From Altererythrobacter xiamenensis (lineage in GTDB: Bacteria; Pseudomonadota; Alphaproteobacteria; Sphingomonadales; Sphingomonadaceae), in NCBI RefSeq assembly GCF_900177715.1, contig NZ_FXWG01000003.1:310001-374000 (forward strand): 64,000 nucleotides of DNA, given 5' to 3'. The notes under the pieces were generated by a model. That model was given only the letters and a program-made list of their open reading frames with translations, ran no database searches and was not told the origin of the DNA. Positions 1 to 7,732 of the stretch are shown here, in pieces; position 1 is the stretch's first letter, and every line of letters begins with the position of its first letter. The translations under genes and the position numbers were made by a program.

Positions 1-10
1 TCATTTGGCG

Positions 11-36
11 GCTCTAGCGCATTTCGCTAGGGGAGC
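11..36. promoter_or_regulatory. Inverted repeat upstream of the carboxynorspermidine dehydrogenase gene
   Basis: CTAGCG (14-19) is the exact reverse complement of CGCTAG (25-30), and flanking GCTC/GAGC (11-14, 33-36) can extend the stem past a small bulge. It could be an operator or the end of a terminator of a gene outside the window. There is no T-run, so a terminator is the weaker reading. The gene's ribosome site (CGGAGAA) follows at about 51-57. Confidence 0.3.
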
Positions 37-65
37 GACAAGAATCAAATTCGGAGAACCCCCAC

Positions 66-1277
66 ATGTCGACAGTCCTCGTAATCGGAGCCGGCGGCGT
101 CAGCTCGGTCTGCGTCCACAAAATGGCGTTCAACCCCGACATCTTTTCGGAGATCCACCTCGCCAGCCGCACCAAATCGAAATGCGACGCGATCGCCGCG
201 AGCGTCAAGGAGCGCGCCGGGGTGGATGTGGCGACGTATGAGGTCGATGCCGAGGAAGTCCCGGCGATGGTCAAACTGATCAAGACGGTCGGGCCGGAGC
301 TGGTCGTCAATCTGGCGCTGCCGTATCAGGATCTTCCCATCATGGATGCCTGTCTGGAGGCGGGTGTCGATTATCTCGACACGGCCAACTACGAGCCGAA
401 GGACGAGGCGAAGTTCGAATACAAGTGGCAGTGGGCCTATCACGACCGGTTCAAGGAAGCGGGCCTGATGGCGCTGCTCGGCTCGGGCTTTGATCCGGGC
501 GTCACGTCCGTCTTCACCATGTGGCTGAAGAAGCACAAGCTGAAGACCATCCGCCAGCTCGACATCCTCGACTGCAATGGCGGCGATCACGGCCAGGCCT
601 TCGCGACCAATTTCAACCCCGAAATCAACATCCGCGAAGTGACTGCGCCCGCGCGTCACTGGGAGAACGGCGAGTTCGTCGAGACCCCCGCAATGGGCAA
701 GAAGGTGGAATTCGACTTCGAGAGCGTCGGCACCAAGAACATGTACATGATGTATCACGAGGAGCTGGAAAGCCTCGCCAAGTTCAATCCGGAGCTAGAG
801 CGTGCGCGCTTCTGGATGACCTTCGGCGATGAATACATCAAGCACCTGACCGTGCTGCAGAATGTCGGCATGACGCGGATCGATCCGATCAAGTACAAGG
901 GGCAGGAGATCATCCCGCTGCAGTTCCTCGCCGCGGTCCTGCCCAAGCCCGAAACGCTGGGCGAGACGACCAAGGGCAACACCAATATCGGCGTGATCGC
1001 GACCGGCGAAGCGCTCGACGGTTCGGGCGAGAAGACCTTCTACATCAACAATATCTGCAGCCACGAGGCAGCATACGAGGAAACCGGCAACCAGGCCGTG
1101 TCCTACACCACCGGCGTTCCTGCGATGATCGGTTCGGCGATGATGGTCACCGGCAAGTGGGAAGGTGACGGCGTGTTCAACATGGAGGAAATGGACCCCG
1201 ATCCCTTCATGGAGATGCTAAACGATCACGGCCTGCCTTGGCAGGTGAAGGAAATGGACGGGCCAGTCGACTTCTGA
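66..1277 (+). CDS. Carboxynorspermidine/carboxyspermidine dehydrogenase, saccharopine dehydrogenase family
   Basis: The 403-residue cytosolic protein opens with a Rossmann motif (GAGGVS, about residues 8-13), and its full length fits the saccharopine-dehydrogenase-like carboxynorspermidine synthase group. The enzyme condenses aspartate semialdehyde with putrescine (or diaminopropane) and reduces the imine with NADPH to carboxyspermidine (or carboxynorspermidine). The next gene encodes the matching decarboxylase, and its ATG shares the A of this gene's TGA, so the two steps are translationally coupled. An ornithine decarboxylase follows, giving an almost complete putrescine-to-spermidine route without S-adenosylmethionine decarboxylase. 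An AGGA-like ribosome site lies just upstream of the ATG. Family is secure; whether spermidine or norspermidine is the product cannot be read from sequence. Confidence 0.9.
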   Translation: MSTVLVIGAGGVSSVCVHKMAFNPDIFSEIHLASRTKSKCDAIAASVKERAGVDVATYEVDAEEVPAMVKLIKTVGPELVVNLALPYQDLPIMDACLEAGVDYLDTANYEPKDEAKFEYKWQWAYHDRFKEAGLMALLGSGFDPGVTSVFTMWLKKHKLKTIRQLDILDCNGGDHGQAFATNFNPEINIREVTAPARHWENGEFVETPAMGKKVEFDFESVGTKNMYMMYHEELESLAKFNPELERARFWMTFGDEYIKHLTVLQNVGMTRIDPIKYKGQEIIPLQFLAAVLPKPETLGETTKGNTNIGVIATGEALDGSGEKTFYINNICSHEAAYEETGNQAVSYTTGVPAMIGSAMMVTGKWEGDGVFNMEEMDPDPFMEMLNDHGLPWQVKEMDGPVDF

Positions 1278-2455
1278 TGGAAACCAGAGCCGGTGATCCG
1301 GGCGCTTTCGCCCATTTCGACCTCTCGCGTGTCGACAGCCCCGCCTTCGTGGTGGATGCGGCGAAGCTGCGCGCCAATTGCCAGGTGCTTGCGGCGATCC
1401 GTGACGAAGCGGACATCAAGATGCTCGCGGCATTGAAGGCCTTTTCGATGTGGTCGACCGCGCCGATTATCGGCGAGTATCTCGACGGCGTGTGCACCTC
1501 CGGCCTGTGGGAAGCGCGGCTCGCTTCCGAGTTCTATGATGGCGAGATCGCGACATATTCGGCCGCGTTCAAGCCCGACGAGCTCGAGGAAATCTGTCGC
1601 CTCTCCGACCACGTGATCTTCAATTCGCCCGGCCAGCTGCAGCGTGCGGCGCTGATCCTAGATCAGGCGCGGGTGACCGGCGGTGACATCGACGTTGGCC
1701 TGCGCATCAACCCGCAGGTGCCGACAGGTGAGGTGCCGCGCTACGATCCCTCATCTCCCGGCTCGCGGCTCGGCTTCCCGCTGGACCAGCTGACCGAAGA
1801 ACACATGGAAGGTGTGGAGGGGATCCACTTCCACAATCTGTGCGAGCAGGACCTTGGGCCGCTCCGCCAGACATGGGACCGGGTTTTCGATGCGATCGAG
1901 CCCTATTTCGGCCAGCTCAAGTGGATCAACATGGGCGGCGGTCACCACATCACCCGCGCCGATTACCAGCGTGACGAGCTGGTCGAGTTCCTCAAGGATG
2001 CGAAGGAAGATACCGGGGCTGAGATTTATCTCGAACCGGGGGAGGCTGTCGCGCTGGATGCCGGCATCCTCGTCGGGACGCTGCTCGATACAGGCTTCAA
2101 CGAAGTGCCGATTGGCGTCACGGACGTCTCCGCGACCTGCCACATGCCCGATGTGATCGAAGCGCCCTATCGACCCGCTATGCTGGGTGAGCTCACCGAC
2201 GAGAGCCAGATACCGATTCGTCTCGGCGGTCCGTCGTGCCTCGCGGGCGATGTGATAGGTGATTATCGCCTGCCGGTGCCTGCCGAACCGGGCGCGCGCT
2301 TCGCGTTCCTCGATCAGGCGCATTATTCGATGGTGAAGACCAATACATTCAACGGCGTCCAGCTCCCCAGCCTCTGGCTGTGGGACAGCGAAACCGACGC
2401 GCTCGATTGCGTGAAGTCCTTCGAATACGAGGATTTTCGGAACCGATTGTCCTGA
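1277..2455 (+). CDS. nspC: Carboxynorspermidine/carboxyspermidine decarboxylase
   Basis: This 392-residue PLP enzyme of the alanine-racemase fold removes the carboxyl group left by the preceding dehydrogenase, yielding spermidine or norspermidine. The Schiff-base lysine is K54 in ALKAF. A glycine-rich phosphate-binding segment (INMGGGHH) and the C-terminal PSCLAGD segment, with the cysteine that reaches into the partner active site, are present. The frame stays open further upstream, but the ATG at 1277 overlaps the upstream TGA (TGATG) and matches the usual length, so I chose it. It forms an operon with the dehydrogenase. Confidence 0.92.
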   Translation: METRAGDPGAFAHFDLSRVDSPAFVVDAAKLRANCQVLAAIRDEADIKMLAALKAFSMWSTAPIIGEYLDGVCTSGLWEARLASEFYDGEIATYSAAFKPDELEEICRLSDHVIFNSPGQLQRAALILDQARVTGGDIDVGLRINPQVPTGEVPRYDPSSPGSRLGFPLDQLTEEHMEGVEGIHFHNLCEQDLGPLRQTWDRVFDAIEPYFGQLKWINMGGGHHITRADYQRDELVEFLKDAKEDTGAEIYLEPGEAVALDAGILVGTLLDTGFNEVPIGVTDVSATCHMPDVIEAPYRPAMLGELTDESQIPIRLGGPSCLAGDVIGDYRLPVPAEPGARFAFLDQAHYSMVKTNTFNGVQLPSLWLWDSETDALDCVKSFEYEDFRNRLS

Positions 2456-2513
2456 GGCCGTTGATTGCAGTGAACGCATAGGCATTTTGCCGTTCGGACA
2501 GGCGCATTTTTGG

Positions 2514-2632
2514 TTTGCGATTGCGCGCAGAGGCCCTATATGCGCGCCTCCGCTGCCCCAAGGGAACCGATTACCGCAAGGCAGCCCTGAACGTTTAATG
2601 TCAGAAACTAAACCTTCCGGGGGTCCCTTGAG
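2514..2632 (+). promoter_or_regulatory. Promoter and structured 5' leader of ornithine decarboxylase
   Basis: A plausible sigma-70 promoter is TTTGCG (2514-2519), 17 bases, TATATG (2537-2542), giving a leader of about 84 bases. Inside it GCTGCC (2552-2557) pairs with GGCAGC (2580-2585), and GTTTA (2593-2597) with TAAAC (2609-2613). AAGGGA (2560-2565) can instead pair with TCCCTT (2624-2629), directly before the TTG start and next to the G-rich ribosome site (2619-2623). Such competing pairings suit a translation-control element. The promoter match is moderate and the structure is inferred by eye. Confidence 0.4.
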
Positions 2633-3838
2633 TTGCACACCTTTCCCGACGCCAAGGCTGTAGTTCGCGAACTCGCGCCGGACGAGCCTGTCATCCTGAA
2701 TCGTCCGCACGCTGCCACGCGCGCCGCCCGCTTCTTTATCGAGAAGTTTCCGGGCAAGCCGCTCTATGCCGTAAAAGCCAATCCCACGCCTGATCTGATC
2801 ACGACGCTGTGGGAGGCGGGCATCACGCATTACGACGTCGCCTCGATCGCCGAGGTGCGGCTTGTGCGCGGGCTTCTGCCTGACGCGGTGCTGTGCTTTA
2901 TGCACCCGATCAAGACGCCCAAGGCGATTGCCGAGGCCTATCACCAGCACGGCGTGAAGACCTTCAGCCTCGATACGGCAGAAGAACTCGAGAAGATCGT
3001 CGAGGCGTGCCGCAATCCCGAGACGGGTGAGCCGGCCACGGACCTGCGTCTGTGCGTGCGCCTGCGCGTCTCCAGCGAATATTCAGAGCTCTCGCTCGCG
3101 AGTAAGTTCGGCTGCGACCTGACCGAAGCGCCCGCGCTGCTTCAGCTGACCCGTCAGCATTGCGACTGGTTGGGCATCTGCTTCCACGTCGGCAGCCAGG
3201 CGATGAGCCCGTTTGCCTTCGTCCAGGCGCTGGATCGCACCCGCGCGGCAATCGCCGAAGCTTCGGTGGTGATCGACATGATCGACGTCGGCGGCGGCTT
3301 CCCGAGCATCTATCCCGAGCTCGAACCGCCCCCGCTCGAAGATTACTTCCAGATCATCCATCAGCACTTTTACGCGCTGCCGATCGCCTACAACGCAGAG
3401 CTGTGGTGCGAGCCGGGCAGGGCGCTTTGTGCGGAATATTCCTCGCTCATCGTGCGCGTGGACAAGCGCCGCGGTGAAGAGCTTTATATCAACGACGGCG
3501 CCTACGGTGCGCTGTATGATGCCGCTCATGTGGCATGGCGTTTCCCGGTGCGCGCGCTCGAGGACGATCTGCGCGATCCCGTGCAGGATTTCGCCTGCTA
3601 CGGTCCGACCTGCGACGATGCCGACTATATGGCAGGGCCCTTCGCTCTGCCGGGCGATATCAAGGCGGGCGACTATATCGAGATCGGCATTCTCGGCGCA
3701 TATGGCGCGGCGATGAAGACCGGCTTCAACGGCTTCGGCAATGCCGAACAATATGTCGTAACCGACGAGCCGATGGCGAGCCTCTATGACGGCAGCCGCC
3801 AGCGCCCGGAAGCCGACAATGTGGTGAGTCTGCGCTGA
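2633..3838 (+). CDS. Ornithine (or lysine/ornithine) decarboxylase, group IV PLP fold
   Basis: This 401-residue enzyme decarboxylates ornithine to putrescine, the amine substrate of the two genes before it. K48 in YAVKAN is the PLP lysine. The family motifs CEPGRA and GPTCDDAD (catalytic Cys about 327) are intact. The start appears to be TTG preceded by GGGGG; an ATG at 2598 is out of frame. A dual lysine/ornithine specificity is common in alphaproteobacterial members and cannot be excluded. It is separated from nspC by 177 bases holding its own promoter and leader, so its synthesis may be set independently of the spermidine genes. Confidence 0.9.
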   Translation: MHTFPDAKAVVRELAPDEPVILNRPHAATRAARFFIEKFPGKPLYAVKANPTPDLITTLWEAGITHYDVASIAEVRLVRGLLPDAVLCFMHPIKTPKAIAEAYHQHGVKTFSLDTAEELEKIVEACRNPETGEPATDLRLCVRLRVSSEYSELSLASKFGCDLTEAPALLQLTRQHCDWLGICFHVGSQAMSPFAFVQALDRTRAAIAEASVVIDMIDVGGGFPSIYPELEPPPLEDYFQIIHQHFYALPIAYNAELWCEPGRALCAEYSSLIVRVDKRRGEELYINDGAYGALYDAAHVAWRFPVRALEDDLRDPVQDFACYGPTCDDADYMAGPFALPGDIKAGDYIEIGILGAYGAAMKTGFNGFGNAEQYVVTDEPMASLYDGSRQRPEADNVVSLR

Positions 3839-3846
3839 TTGGTCTA

Positions 3847-3873
3847 GGCTCTCCCGCACAATCCGGGAGAGCC
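3847..3873 (+). promoter_or_regulatory. Hairpin hiding the ribosome site of the downstream isomerase
   Basis: A perfect 10-base stem (3847-3856 with 3864-3873) closes a 7-base loop between the ornithine decarboxylase stop and the next ATG (3879). The right arm contains GGGAG, the only good Shine-Dalgarno sequence for that ATG. The stem has no T-run after it, so it could attenuate translation rather than end transcription. Confidence 0.5.
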
Positions 3874-3878
3874 ACTGA

Positions 3879-4508
3879 ATGACCGTACAAATCGATTTCT
3901 TCTTCGACCTGTCGAGCCCGTGGACGCGGCTCGCCTACAGGAACGTGCGGCCTGCGCTCAGCGGCCTGGACTATGCGATCACCTGGCGGCCATTTCTGGT
4001 CGGCGGGGTGTTCAACGCGGTCAATCAGGCAGTGTACGAGAGCCGCAAGCCGGAGAATGCCGCGCGGCTCAAGCGCAGCTTCGACTGGCTCAAGGAATGG
4101 GCCGAACTGGCCGATGTGCGGATGAATTTCCCGTCCGAGTATCATCCCCTCAAATCGATCGCGCCGATGCGGATGTGCTGCGCGCTCGAAGACGATCAGG
4201 AGACGCTCGAGCGCTTCGCAGCTGCGGCGTTCGAGGCGTATTTTGGCGACCAGCGCAATCTCGACGACGTGGCTGTGTGCGCCGCGGTGGCGGACCAGAT
4301 CGGCCTCGACGGCGCCGCTTTGGCGGAACGCGCGGTCGAGCAGCCCAACAAGGACCGCTTGCGCGCCAACACCGAGGAAGCGATCGAGCGCGGCGCCTTC
4401 GGCTCACCCACCATCTTCGTCAAGGACGGCGCGGGGGGCGAGCACATGTACTTCGGCAATGACCAGCTACCGCTCTTGCGGCAGCGGGTTGAAAATTGCG
4501 GAGGCTAG
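3879..4508 (+). CDS. 2-hydroxychromene-2-carboxylate isomerase family (kappa-class GST / DsbA-like)
   Basis: The 209-residue protein begins with the thioredoxin-fold strand and the FDLSSPW signature (residues 9-15) typical of 2-hydroxychromene-2-carboxylate isomerases, where the serine contacts glutathione. The C-terminal GSPTIFV segment forms the other side of the thiol site. Enzymes of this group isomerise hydroxychromene carboxylates in naphthalene breakdown, but many members sit outside such pathways and have unknown substrates. No aromatic-degradation genes are nearby, so only the family is claimed. It is monocistronic, preceded by a strong hairpin and convergent with the outer-membrane gene 10 bases downstream. 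Confidence 0.8.
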   Translation: MTVQIDFFFDLSSPWTRLAYRNVRPALSGLDYAITWRPFLVGGVFNAVNQAVYESRKPENAARLKRSFDWLKEWAELADVRMNFPSEYHPLKSIAPMRMCCALEDDQETLERFAAAAFEAYFGDQRNLDDVAVCAAVADQIGLDGAALAERAVEQPNKDRLRANTEEAIERGAFGSPTIFVKDGAGGEHMYFGNDQLPLLRQRVENCGG

Positions 4509-4518
4509 GGCAGGCGGC

Positions 4519-5298
4519 CTATTGCCCGAAGCGGTAAAGTACCTGCATGCCGCCACCCAGGTCGGGGCTGCCGTCGGCGAAACCGGTGTAGCCATATCCC
4601 TGCAGCCGCAAAGCATCGCTCAGCTTGTAGGTGAGCGATGCGGTTGCTTCGCTGATGTCAGGGCCGGTCGGCGTTGATCCCTGCCGCCAGTCATAGTCGA
4701 GGCCGACCATCAGCCGGTCCGCGCTAACGTAAACGCCAGCGCCGGCGAGCCAGACGTCGCGCAGGTCGAACACCTCGCTCGAACCGTTGAAACGTCGGCC
4801 GCCATAGGCTGCGAGGCTGACGTTACCGAGGCTGTGCAGCACTTCGCCCTGTGCGGTGAAATCCGTGCTGCCGGTGCCGAGAAACTTCTCTTCGGAAGCG
4901 GTGGGCAGCTTCACCTTGCCGACTGCATCGAACCACGTCGCGTTGCCGACAGGCAGTGAGTAGCCGGCTGTAAGCCACAAATCGCCCACTCCGCTGCGCG
5001 AGGTGACCTCTCCGCCCGGTGCACCGGGGGTCACGCCACCGTCACCCGGGATGACGCCCGAAGGCCCTTCGACTTCGATCCACGAGGTCGATGCCTTGAG
5101 GTAGAAATTATCGGCCTGATATTTCACGCCTATCGGGATTGCGAGGAAGTCCGTGTCCTCGACATCGCCATAATCGCCAGAGGAATAATCGACCCCAAGG
5201 TTGACCTGGATATGGGGTTCCTCGGCCTGCGCTGGTGTGGCGATAAGGGTAAGGGCGGACGCGCCGGCCCCTGCCAGCATGCGGGTTGCGGTTTTCAT
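4519..5298 (-). CDS. Outer-membrane beta-barrel protein of unknown function
   Basis: 259 residues. A Sec signal peptide ends near residue 25 (TPAQA-EE). The rest alternates aromatic and polar residues in short strands (IQVNLGVDY, LWLTAGYSLPVG, VSLAAYGGRRF, LRLQGYGYTGF), as in small transporter-like barrels, and finishes with LYRFGQ, close to the aromatic-terminated BAM signal although the last residue is Q. A Gly/Pro-rich loop lies near residues 75-95. No catalytic motif is visible. The adjacent gene upstream on the same strand also codes for a secreted protein, with a 97-base gap. Confidence 0.65.
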   Translation of the reverse strand: MKTATRMLAGAGASALTLIATPAQAEEPHIQVNLGVDYSSGDYGDVEDTDFLAIPIGVKYQADNFYLKASTSWIEVEGPSGVIPGDGGVTPGAPGGEVTSRSGVGDLWLTAGYSLPVGNATWFDAVGKVKLPTASEEKFLGTGSTDFTAQGEVLHSLGNVSLAAYGGRRFNGSSEVFDLRDVWLAGAGVYVSADRLMVGLDYDWRQGSTPTGPDISEATASLTYKLSDALRLQGYGYTGFADGSPDLGGGMQVLYRFGQ

Positions 5299-5395
5299 TA
5301 AATGTTCCTGGAGTTCATCTCGTTAGAGACGGTGCCGCGCGAGCGGATATTCCGGCCCGCGCGACACTGAGTTTGCCTAAGGTTACGCCTTAGTC

Positions 5396-5875
5396 TTAGC
5401 CCGGACGGCCCGGTTTTTCAGGCTTCTCGGGCTTTTCCGGACGTTCCGGCCTTTCAGGCTTCTCGGGGCGTTCCGGTCGCTCAGGACGTTCGGCCTTTGC
5501 GACTCGTTCAGCTTTGTCGGGGCGCTCGGTCCTCTGGTGCTCGACAATGGCGCGACTGCCGTCTTCCTTGGTGATCGTGTGGATATTGCCCGAGGGGGTT
5601 TCCACGGTCTGGACAAAGCCAGTGGTGACGGTTTCAGTCACGGCCACGCCGTTTTCGTCCACCACCGGATCACCGTTTTCATCGACGACTTCGCGCTCTT
5701 CCACGATGTCTTCACGCGTAACGATCGCACCGTTCGATTCCGGTGCTTCGGTTTCTACGTCGGTTCCAGCGTCGGTATCGGTATCGGTATCGCCCGCGTC
5801 CTGGGCGTAAGCCGATCCCCCGATCGCGGCTAGCGCGAGCGCGGCAGCAGAGCCGATCATCATTGTCTTTTTCAT
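5396..5875 (-). CDS. Secreted protein with acidic N-part and Pro/Glu/Arg/Lys repeat tail
   Basis: The frame opens at 5968, but the ATG at 5875 is preceded by AAAGGGA and starts a clear signal peptide (MKKTMM... cut after AYA, about residue 22), giving 159 residues. The mature protein starts with an Asp/Thr/Glu-rich stretch, continues with a compact region containing two DENG-type repeats, then ends in about 45 residues of tandem ERP/EKP triplets closing with PGRPG. At DNA level this tail is a run of near-identical 9-base units. It is probably periplasmic or surface-exposed; the tail is expected to be extended and charged. No family is recognised. Confidence 0.65.
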   Translation of the reverse strand: MKKTMMIGSAAALALAAIGGSAYAQDAGDTDTDTDAGTDVETEAPESNGAIVTREDIVEEREVVDENGDPVVDENGVAVTETVTTGFVQTVETPSGNIHTITKEDGSRAIVEHQRTERPDKAERVAKAERPERPERPEKPERPERPEKPEKPEKPGRPG

Positions 5876-6048
5876 TGTGCGTCCCTTTTTCCGTTTGGGT
5901 GTCACGCTGCCGTCAAAATGGCAGGAGGTGACTTCAGGGACTGCGCTTAATTTGGACCTTACGGTCAAGGTTATTGGGACTGGCTGGGCCGGGCTTCGGA
6001 TGAAGCGACACTCCCCTGTAACTGCGAAAATGACCGTTAATGCGGCGT

Positions 6049-6738
6049 CTAGAAACCGACGAAGTTTGCCGCTTCGTCGACGCTGCGGCGCGTGATCTTG
6101 ACCGCATTGGCGGGGAAGTCCGGATCGGGCCAGCCCATCGCCACAGCCTTCATGATGACCTGATCGTCAGGGATACCCGCATGCTCGCGCACCACGGGGC
6201 TTTGCATGATGCCTTGCGAGTTGATCACGCAGCCGAGCCCGCGCGACCATGCCGCGTTGACGAGAGCGGTGGTGACCGCGCCGCAATCGAACGGCGTGTC
6301 GTCGCTTCCGGACAATTCCTTGTCATAGGTGACGATGACGCAGACGGGCGCGTCGAACTGGCGGAAGCCGCGCAGCACCCAGTCCTGCCGCTTCTCCTTG
6401 TCGTCGCGCTCGATCCCCATCGCTTCGAACAGCTGGATGGCGCAGCCGACCTGGCGTTCGCGGTGCTTGCCTTCGAACGGCTGGCCCCGGCGAAACTCGC
6501 GGCTGTCGGGCACACCGGCGAGGATGTTTTCGGTATTCCCCTTGCGGATGCGGTCGAGCGGTTCGCCGGTGATGACGTGAAAGTGCCAGGGCTGGGTGTT
6601 CATCGAAGTGGGCGAGCGCATCGCCATGCCGATGATTTCCTCGATCAGCTCGCGCGGAACTGGCTTGTCGAGATAGCCGCGAATGCTCCGCCGGCCCAAT
6701 ACGACCTCGTCATACTTCTGATCCGGATTGCCGCCCAT
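6049..6738 (-). CDS. Nitroreductase family FMN oxidoreductase
   Basis: 229 residues. The N-terminal GRRSIRGY arginine cluster and the SPTSMNTQPWHF segment (about residues 39-50) are the FMN phosphate and isoalloxazine contacts of NfsB/Rdx-like nitroreductases. The later GCVINSQG and MGWPDPDFPAN segments are also typical. Such homodimeric flavoenzymes reduce nitro groups, quinones or enones with NAD(P)H; the substrate is not predictable. It is separated by 76 bases from the dioxygenase gene on the same strand, possibly one transcript. Confidence 0.85.
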   Translation of the reverse strand: MGGNPDQKYDEVVLGRRSIRGYLDKPVPRELIEEIIGMAMRSPTSMNTQPWHFHVITGEPLDRIRKGNTENILAGVPDSREFRRGQPFEGKHRERQVGCAIQLFEAMGIERDDKEKRQDWVLRGFRQFDAPVCVIVTYDKELSGSDDTPFDCGAVTTALVNAAWSRGLGCVINSQGIMQSPVVREHAGIPDDQVIMKAVAMGWPDPDFPANAVKITRRSVDEAANFVGF

Positions 6739-6814
6739 GTGTCTTTTCTCCCTTTCTGAAGAGGGGATTAGCGCAGCGCGAGCGGGGCGTAAAATCCGCT
6801 AGGGAAAGGCGCGT

Positions 6815-7672
6815 TCAGGCCGTGAAGTATGGCTTGTCGCCGGCGATGGTGACTCGCTCCATCACCCGGCGGGCGGGGAAATAATCCGACGCGGCGAGGT
6901 GCTGGCAGACGCGATTGTCCCAGAAAGCGATCGAGCCTGCACGCCAGCGGAAGCGGCATTGAATCTCCGCGTCCTTCGCCCTGGCATATAGGTGCTCGAG
7001 CAGCCAGCGGCTCTCGGTCGAGGACAGCCCTTCGATATGCGAGGTGAAGGCGGTGTTGACGTAGATCGCTCGCTCACCCGTTTCCGGATGGGTCCGGATC
7101 ACGGGATGCCGCATCAGCGGGTATTTGTCGTGCAGTTCTTCGGGCTGTTTGCCGAGCCGCTTCGCAAAGACGCGGGCGATGTCATGCACCGCCGTCAGCC
7201 CTTCGCAAAAGCGCTTCATTTGCTCGCTCAGCCGCTCGTAAGCGAGGTGCATGTTGGCAAACAGCGTATCGCCACCGCAATCGGGTACTTCCCGGGCCAG
7301 CAGGATCGAACCGAGCGAAGGCTTCTCCCGCCAGGTCACGTCGGAATGCCAGAAGTTTTCGGAACCACGGCTCTTGGGGCCATGCGCGATCCGCAGAACC
7401 TCGGGATTGGGCTGATCTTCCGGCGTCGCCGGATGGATTTCGAGCTCGCCGAAATGGCGCGCGAAGGCAATGTGCTGTTCCTGCGTCAGGTCCTGATCGC
7501 GGAAGAAGATCACGCCATGCTTCAGCAATGCGGCGCGTATCTGGGGGATGCTGTCGGCGATGTCGGGCGCGCCGAGGTCGATCCCGAGAATCTCCGCCCC
7601 GATAGCAGGTGTCATCGGCCGCACGTCGAGCGTGCCGGTATCGAGTGTAGTCTTGTCCGCTACGGTTGCCAT
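6815..7672 (-). CDS. TauD/TfdA family 2-oxoglutarate-dependent dioxygenase
   Basis: 285 residues. The Fe(II) ligands are H109 and D111 (FWHSDVTW) and H258 (NRVCQH), followed by the arginine that binds 2-oxoglutarate (RRVMERV). Family members hydroxylate taurine, sulfonates, phenoxyacetates or other small acids. The segment following the first iron ligands and the IHPATPE stretch resemble TauD-like proteins, but no sulfonate transporter or ssu/tau gene is nearby, so the substrate is left open. The ATG at 7672 has a GGGAG ribosome site a few bases upstream. Confidence 0.85.
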   Translation of the reverse strand: MATVADKTTLDTGTLDVRPMTPAIGAEILGIDLGAPDIADSIPQIRAALLKHGVIFFRDQDLTQEQHIAFARHFGELEIHPATPEDQPNPEVLRIAHGPKSRGSENFWHSDVTWREKPSLGSILLAREVPDCGGDTLFANMHLAYERLSEQMKRFCEGLTAVHDIARVFAKRLGKQPEELHDKYPLMRHPVIRTHPETGERAIYVNTAFTSHIEGLSSTESRWLLEHLYARAKDAEIQCRFRWRAGSIAFWDNRVCQHLAASDYFPARRVMERVTIAGDKPYFTA

Positions 7673-7732
7673 GCCTCTCTCCCTTGCGGGGAGAAGATGC
7701 GCGATTAGCCCCGTTCGATCAAGCTGGGCATT

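Noticed and set aside
5401-5500. Nine-base repeats as a possible CRISPR-like array
   Set aside because: Units are contiguous, in frame and have no spacers; they encode the ERP/EKP tail.
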